The translations under genes were made by a program, and so were the position numbers. The notes under the pieces were generated by a model. It ran no database searches. It saw nothing but the letters and a program-made list of their open reading frames with translations, and was not told the DNA's origin. From positions 1 through 36,321 of the forward strand of contig JAJSZT010000032.1 of the NCBI GenBank assembly GCA_030272815.1: DNA of 36,321 nucleotides, given 5' to 3'. Below are positions 31,291-36,321 of this stretch, piece by piece. Every line of letters starts with the position of its first letter. Position 1 is the stretch's first letter. The stretch comes from Deltaproteobacteria bacterium (GTDB taxonomy: Bacteria; Desulfobacterota; Desulfobacteria; Desulfobacterales; ETH-SRB1).

Positions 31291-31821
31291 TTATCTGTCT
31301 TTTGTTTTTAGGAGATTTGAAATTTTTCTTAATATTAAATTCGGCAGTGAATCCCTGTTATCCAGAGTCACTTCATTTATTTCTATATCTCCCCTGTTTT
31401 TTATTTCTTGTATAAAATCATCACCGCCAAGGGTTATTGTGCCTACAACGATATTAGACGAATCAAGAGCATTGGTTGCCGCTTGTTTGAAAACTTCGGA
31501 AAAACATTCCATCTTACCAATTTCGTCAAGTATAATGACATTATTTTTTGCAGGGATGATTGAAGGCACAGCAATGGTTTCGATATTCTCAATACTTACC
31601 CCATATCGCCTTATATGAAAATCAGATATAATATCCTGATGAGCAAGATAGCCCGTTCTGCCGTCAAGAGTCTTCATTAAGAAACCAAGCCTTTTCCCAT
31701 CTGCTCTCTCTTCTTCTGTATAAAATCCATTGGCAGGAAGACCCAGTTTTTTGATCACTTTCTTGATGATAGTAGTTTTCCCCGATGAAGGAGGCCCTGT
31801 TAAAAAAATATTTTTCTTCAT
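31291..31821 (-). CDS. THEP1-type nucleoside triphosphatase
   Basis: A 176-residue P-loop NTPase of the THEP1/DUF265 family. Walker A is GPPSSGKTT (9-17), and GFYTEEERADGKRLGF is the typical second block. NVIILDEIGKMECFS is the Walker B/lid block, with VGTITLGGDDF after it. Members hydrolyse NTPs with low specificity; the biological role is unclear. The ATG at 31821 has no obvious Shine-Dalgarno. It is convergent with the TumE cassette and about 280 bases downstream of the giant gene on the same strand. Confidence 0.88.
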   Translation of the reverse strand: MKKNIFLTGPPSSGKTTIIKKVIKKLGLPANGFYTEEERADGKRLGFLMKTLDGRTGYLAHQDIISDFHIRRYGVSIENIETIAVPSIIPAKNNVIILDEIGKMECFSEVFKQAATNALDSSNIVVGTITLGGDDFIQEIKNRGDIEINEVTLDNRDSLPNLILRKISNLLKTKDR

Positions 31822-32100
31822 ATCATTTACATGTGTGAATCAAATTGCAAGTTAAATAGTTAAGAGCGTCCCATTCTGCCCACAGATGCCTTCAGCCTTT
31901 TCTATGTGCATCCAGAGGTTAACGGTTTCCTTGCCGTATTGTTTTGAAAGTTCCGCGCCTTGAGGGTTGAGATCGTGTTTATGCCGTTTTCGGAAAGCTC
32001 CTGAAGATTGGAATTGCGGAACTGTATCTTTAAACTCAATTCTCCATGACCCTGACATATTTTTTCAATGTATCTGCGTAAACAGATGTCAGCTAATGCG
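31822..32100. other. Gap with short minus-strand reading-frame fragments
   Basis: Between the giant gene and the NTPase gene two overlapping minus-strand frames look partly protein-like. One (32058-31852) ends NPQGAELSKQYGKETVNLWM followed by HIEKAEG. The other carries ADICLRRYIEKICQGHGE. They may be one decayed gene with a frameshift; neither is recognised. Confidence 0.25.
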
Positions 32101-35100
32101 CTAATCAAGACACGACATCGAACCCACCCGGCTCCCCAGCCCACCTCGGATGCTCTTTGATAAGTGCCACTTACCCTCATATGACTTCTCACCGTGAGAA
32201 TGCCGCTCGACCCACAAATGGAGCTCGAAATTATTTGACGCTTCGCGAATTGATCTGATTCCCTGCTCCGTGGATAGAACCAGCCACCCCTCACCCAGAG
32301 ATTCGAATCTCGGAGGTTCTAACCAAATCCAACCGTCCCTCCAATAAACCGACTTTACCATCAGGTTCCCCGAGGAATCGAACCACTCAAATGGTTCGTC
32401 ATCTGATGGGCGCCAGCCGAGCCTTCGAGCAAAGGAGGAATTTATGGCAGCCCACCGGTATGCAGGTCCGATGAGCTGGCGCTCAGAATTCAACACGATC
32501 AGTTGCTCGTCCCCCTGTCCTTCTCCTCGTAGATAACTTTCGAAGGTGACTTCGTGACTTGTTTCAAGACATTCCTGCGTTTGGCCAGAATCACAGGGGC
32601 CGACAACCAAGCCGCGACGGCGTTCCTCTCTTGGCCACTCCCAATCGGGGCGAATGAACCAAGTTCTTTCACTAATTATGTGGAGCCCATTAATGGATTC
32701 AGGATAATCGCTCCAGGAATCAGCATTTTCACCTCTGAGCCATGCCTTCCCCTGATCGTCCCACAGGTTCCATTCCATTGCATGTAATTCAACTGGACGC
32801 TCAATCGGTTGACGCAGCTCAAGCTTCGAATCGTAAATCGGATAAAGGTAATCGTAGGACTGCTCGGCACCTGAAGGAGCCTGCCCTGATAGCGACCGCC
32901 TTCCAAGAACCCTGATAGCGGCCTCCCTTCCAACAATAACTCTTGGATTAAGCCAATGCCTGGCCAGAACCAGTTTCATCCAGCGTTTAAGGCGATTTTC
33001 GTCTGCCCAGCTATAGTCCTTTTCGATTTCTCGAAAAATGCGATAGAACTCTGATCTCAGCTCATCAGCGTCAAGCCCGGTCCTTTCAAGCCTCGCGAAA
33101 ATGTTGCGATGTAGCTGAAGAGCCGTTGCGATGTCTCCACCTATCAGCAGGCGAGCCTCTTCGTAGTCGATTGGACTTGCCAGACTCTCCGACAGCAATA
33201 TTACAGGCGGTTTGACCTGGCTATTGATCTCCTCCCACGGCCAGCCTTGCTCCTCGGAGAGGCGTCTGGCGATGCCTCGAATCGCAATGGATTCGTGGTC
33301 ATTCAGATTTAGGATCCAATCTCGAAGGCTGCTCATGGCGACATTACTGCTGCGCGAACCCACGTGCAAGCTTGCCAGAATATGTTCAAGTTGCACTGAG
33401 TCCCAGCAAGGTTCACATCTAATCAGTGCAACGAATCCATTTCCATCAGTGCTGACATATCGTGTCAATGCCATTCGAGCGGCTACGCCCACATCGACAA
33501 CAGGAAAGGCAAGGAGATGGACGAGGAATCTACAAAGTGCCTCGTCTGCAGAACCCTCTTCTGAGGCCTGAATCATAGACTCAAACGGTGGAACCTCCTT
33601 TTTTGCGGCCAAGACATGATCCAAGTAGTCGTTAATTACCCTGCAAACAGCTTCGGCCGGCCAATCAAGTTCAAGAAAATCCATCGTCTCCAAGATGTCG
33701 TATAGGAGATAGGAGCTATTGAGCTTACCAGCTGCAAGGTCCTTCCCGAACTGTGCGCGAGCCCGTGAGAGCGATTCGTTTGCATCAATGCGCTTCAGGG
33801 CACCATAAGCGATCTTCTTTTGTGCCCCATCCAGCCAACAGTGCCACGAACCATCTCTGGCACGGTCAATGGCTTGCCCAGCCAACAGTTTGGCGGTATC
33901 CCAGTCTCCGATCTCCAGGTTTCGTTCGGACTTCCAAACGAGTAGATCAAATTCTCTGTAATCAGGAGGCGGAAAGGACGATAGAAGGTCATTCATGTGA
34001 GACAAATCACTGATTTTCGCCTTCTTGACAGCTGACCACCAGTCAAACTCCCTATTCTCTGCAGGATTCGGATTCCATTCTCCTGGATTTTCATGATTGC
34101 TCAATCGAACCGCAACTTGATCAATTGTTTCTGTTTCGCCTGTAGGACGCCTATAAAGAGAACTCTTCATTGACGAATCGTCTCGACCAGGTTTGAGGCC
34201 TTGTGTCAAAACATTCTCTCCAAGTCCGTCTTGTCGCAATGCATCCTGAATTGCCCTCGCTACTTCTATCCGATGTGAAGGAAGTGAATTCGTGCGAACG
34301 CAGTCCATCATTGCCTCAGCAGCTGCAATTCTTTTCTCGATAGGAAAACGACGCAATGTTGCAACGGCTGCTTCCGAGGTGTCCCCAGGGGCGATCAGCG
34401 AGAGCAACTCACTGTACAGGACAATTAAGAGTTCCGCTGATGCCCCAGCCTTTGCGCCACTCAATATTAGTGCTTTAAGAGTTTGGGAAACATTTAGAAC
34501 GCCCCGATCAATTAGCCCAACAGCAAAGCGGGATGCGCGAATTGGCTCAACCTGAAATACCAACTGGAGTTCGTGCGAGGCCGCTTGGGAAGAACCATCA
34601 CCGCCTGCTACTTCCACTGCACGGGCGAACTTCTCTAAGACTGATAACTTGCCAGCATTCAAGGCATTGCCAATTGAACGGTTGAGCCACTCGGCAAGGT
34701 ACGACATGTGATAGTCTTTGTGGCTGCCAGCACCCGCTGAAACTTCTCCTGCTCGTTTAAGCCACTGGATAGAAAGCGTGTCTTCCCCAATTGAGTGAAG
34801 AAAAGTCGCGATCTCAAAACAAGCCTCCTGGCGTTGCATCGGATCATCATCGTTGGCGTCGAGCGTTGATGAAAGCCCGAGTTCGACAGCTTGTTCCTTC
34901 GACAACACCCTGAAGCGAAACAGCTCCTTGGCAAAGTACCGCCGGTTGTGGGCGAGAAATTGAGCACCAGCCAGTCCACTCACAAGTTCGAGAAGGATAT
35001 CCCGCAATGACTCTATGCCCTCCTTTCCAATAGCAACCGCAAGTCGTACGATCTGCCTGTAAATGCTTTTCTTGGATAGAGTCACGACATACTTGTTTCG

Positions 35101-36321
35101 CCAGTCGAACTCGGGAAATACCACAGCTTGGTTGTGGAAAAGCAGAAGAGAACGCATGGCAGTTTTCAGATTCGGAATAGTTTCCCTCCTCTTTACGGCC
35201 GCAAACAAGACTCCTAATTGTCTTGCTGTAGTTTCGACACGTGCGGCTGCCTCTTCACCATCATCTTTGACACCGGGTACAGACCCCTCTGGAAGTCCGA
35301 GCAATTCTTGAAGGCATCGCAGTGTGACGGCATACGAAATGTCGGAAAATCCGAAGCTATGACTATTCTGAATTCTATCAAATCGAATATGAGCAAGACG
35401 CTTAACAATCTCTTTAGCTTGGTTGCCGTACCCTTGGCTGTAAAGAAACTTCGCGTATGCCAAATCGATATCGTCGTTTCGTCCAGATTCGCCATATGCC
35501 GTTGCAAGGTTTTCGGATGAAACGTGCAATGGATTCCGCTCTGCGAGGTTGAGGAGCGCCGCGAACCGCCAAGTTGCCTGTTCCAATCCTGCAATTTCAT
35601 CAAGCAACACTTGGCAGTCATCTATGCCCGACTCGAATCCCATCACAGTGAGCAGGGCTCCGTAAAGGAGTCCGGCCTTTACATCTGCCTTGTCAACTTT
35701 CTCACCATACTCATCAACTTTGAAGTTGAGCCTCTTGATTTGGGTGACAATGCTCCCGCAGTCTTCGAACAATGGAGCTACATCGCTCCACGCTTGAAGG
35801 ACGGAATAGTATTCATGATGTTTCCGGGTTTCAATCGGCTCGTTCTGACAGAAGAACGAGACAGGTTTTGCTTGCATGTACAACGTCCGGGCTGTGTTTT
35901 TCAGCTCCGGTCGATTATGGTCATCAGCGTATTGCCACAAACTGTGGGCAAATCCGAGCGCCACGTTATCCTCAACAAGGAGTCGTCCAAGAGCCCGAAC
36001 TTGGGAAATAGCCAATTCTGGTTTGTCAAGTCCAAGGAGCGTCTCGGCGAGATCGCCTGCCTCCAACCGAGAGGTTCTCTGATCCAATTCGTGGCCCAAA
36101 AGAATAAGACGGAGAACTTGCCCGAGTTCTCCCAGATTCCATGCGGCCTCTAAACCGGAAAGCAAAAGTGGTTGGATAAGAGCGTAGGGCAGGAACGCTT
36201 CTATTGCTTGCCTTAGCCAATCTGAAGAGAGGACGGATAAAAGATCGTTATTCCTGTTTGCACGTAGAAGATGCAGAACTCGTGCTCTTCCAAGCGGGTC
36301 AACGCAAGGACGGTTACCGCA
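32101..36321 (-). CDS. C-terminal part of a giant helical-repeat protein (runs off the window)
   Basis: The frame is open from the right edge to TAG 32101, giving at least 1406 residues with no start needed inside the window; in-window TTG or ATG codons are internal. Residues up to about 1000 are almost entirely amphipathic helices with Leu/Ala-rich repeats (SDWLRQAIEAFLPYALIQP, LGQVLRLILLGHEL, WDTAKLLAGQAIDRARDG) like TPR or HEAT superhelices. The last 250 residues are Trp-rich and beta-like (YDYLYPIYDSKLEL, WIWLEPPRFESLGEGWLVL, FELHLWVERHSHGEKSYEG). No Walker, nuclease or TIR motif is visible in the part present. The size and layout resemble the sensor half of STAND/AVAST-type immune NTPases, whose ATPase would be upstream; that is inference. 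The GC content is much higher than in the left neighbours. Confidence 0.8.
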   Translation of the reverse strand, partial: CGNRPCVDPLGRARVLHLLRANRNNDLLSVLSSDWLRQAIEAFLPYALIQPLLLSGLEAAWNLGELGQVLRLILLGHELDQRTSRLEAGDLAETLLGLDKPELAISQVRALGRLLVEDNVALGFAHSLWQYADDHNRPELKNTARTLYMQAKPVSFFCQNEPIETRKHHEYYSVLQAWSDVAPLFEDCGSIVTQIKRLNFKVDEYGEKVDKADVKAGLLYGALLTVMGFESGIDDCQVLLDEIAGLEQATWRFAALLNLAERNPLHVSSENLATAYGESGRNDDIDLAYAKFLYSQGYGNQAKEIVKRLAHIRFDRIQNSHSFGFSDISYAVTLRCLQELLGLPEGSVPGVKDDGEEAAARVETTARQLGVLFAAVKRRETIPNLKTAMRSLLLFHNQAVVFPEFDWRNKYVVTLSKKSIYRQIVRLAVAIGKEGIESLRDILLELVSGLAGAQFLAHNRRYFAKELFRFRVLSKEQAVELGLSSTLDANDDDPMQRQEACFEIATFLHSIGEDTLSIQWLKRAGEVSAGAGSHKDYHMSYLAEWLNRSIGNALNAGKLSVLEKFARAVEVAGGDGSSQAASHELQLVFQVEPIRASRFAVGLIDRGVLNVSQTLKALILSGAKAGASAELLIVLYSELLSLIAPGDTSEAAVATLRRFPIEKRIAAAEAMMDCVRTNSLPSHRIEVARAIQDALRQDGLGENVLTQGLKPGRDDSSMKSSLYRRPTGETETIDQVAVRLSNHENPGEWNPNPAENREFDWWSAVKKAKISDLSHMNDLLSSFPPPDYREFDLLVWKSERNLEIGDWDTAKLLAGQAIDRARDGSWHCWLDGAQKKIAYGALKRIDANESLSRARAQFGKDLAAGKLNSSYLLYDILETMDFLELDWPAEAVCRVINDYLDHVLAAKKEVPPFESMIQASEEGSADEALCRFLVHLLAFPVVDVGVAARMALTRYVSTDGNGFVALIRCEPCWDSVQLEHILASLHVGSRSSNVAMSSLRDWILNLNDHESIAIRGIARRLSEEQGWPWEEINSQVKPPVILLSESLASPIDYEEARLLIGGDIATALQLHRNIFARLERTGLDADELRSEFYRIFREIEKDYSWADENRLKRWMKLVLARHWLNPRVIVGREAAIRVLGRRSLSGQAPSGAEQSYDYLYPIYDSKLELRQPIERPVELHAMEWNLWDDQGKAWLRGENADSWSDYPESINGLHIISERTWFIRPDWEWPREERRRGLVVGPCDSGQTQECLETSHEVTFESYLRGEGQGDEQLIVLNSERQLIGPAYRWAAINSSFARRLGWRPSDDEPFEWFDSSGNLMVKSVYWRDGWIWLEPPRFESLGEGWLVLSTEQGIRSIREASNNFELHLWVERHSHGEKSYEGKWHLSKSIRGGLGSRVGSMSCLD

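Noticed and set aside
34659-36220. Several frames overlapping the giant protein gene on both strands
   Set aside because: All are shorter, lack domains, and lie within the single uninterrupted minus-strand frame of at least 1406 codons.
1-36321. tRNA, rRNA and CRISPR arrays
   Set aside because: I saw no T-loop/anticodon arrangement, no rRNA-like conserved stretch, and no regularly spaced direct repeats; the palindromes present are isolated intergenic elements.

Overview
The window looks like a chromosomal segment of an anaerobic, Gram-negative, delta-type bacterium (Desulfobacterota, probably Desulfobacterales-like). This is an inference. It rests on a tungstate (Tup) ABC operon, a futalosine-pathway menaquinone enzyme (MqnD), several NtrC-type sigma-54 activators and stand-alone receivers, a TonB-dependent receptor (outer membrane), a small RRxGxDRR-motif protein, and many short palindromic or MITE-like repeats. 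Base composition is uneven: the first 17 kb is AT-rich, while about 17.6-20 kb, 21-26.6 kb and 32.1-36.3 kb are clearly GC-richer. This suggests a mosaic with imported segments.

Layout. (1) 97-7342 is a signalling block: a degenerate sigma-54-activator-like protein on the minus strand, a single-domain receiver, a receiver-less sigma-54 activator, a small basic protein beside a 161-bp repeat, and a GlrK/QseG/GlrR-like operon (sensor kinase, lipoprotein, NtrC-type regulator). (2) 7508-14436 is a tungstate/molybdate block: a minus-strand operon of HTH/binding-domain regulator, tupA, tupB and tupC, divergent from a TonB-dependent receptor and a secreted, internally duplicated sulfite-oxidase-fold-like protein with a CxxCH motif. 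The two divergent promoters share an AATAAC element at the same place after the -35 box. (3) 14553-17369 carries a YchF-like GTPase, a cysteine-motif membrane-associated protein and an MscS channel, all on the minus strand. (4) 17657-19866 is a two-gene threonine-to-glycine operon (SDR-type threonine dehydrogenase and Kbl). (5) 19867-20997 is a gene-free repeat-rich stretch holding the second, inverted copy of the 161-bp repeat. (6) 20998-26182 holds a receiver, a DASS-family transporter, another receiver, a receiver-histidine kinase and a membrane protein whose N-terminus looks like a receiver remnant. (7) 26200-27534 is a gene graveyard: a membrane protein preceded by a DNA-methyltransferase-like scrap, a frameshifted antitoxin-like gene, a DnaQ-like exonuclease start and the C-terminal part of a metallophosphoesterase. 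(8) 27786-31821 has mqnD, a Fic-domain protein lacking the catalytic His, two palindromic elements, a TumE-type toxin cassette and a THEP1 NTPase. (9) 32101 to the end is the C-terminal 1406 residues of a giant helical-repeat protein that runs off the window.

The most interesting hypotheses are the outer-membrane oxyanion uptake module (receptor plus duplicated SUOX-like heme-motif protein under shared control with tup), the giant helical protein near a toxin cassette as a possible defence effector or sensor, and the recombination-scarred regions. Nothing was searched against databases. Family calls come from recognised motifs and remembered family patterns.
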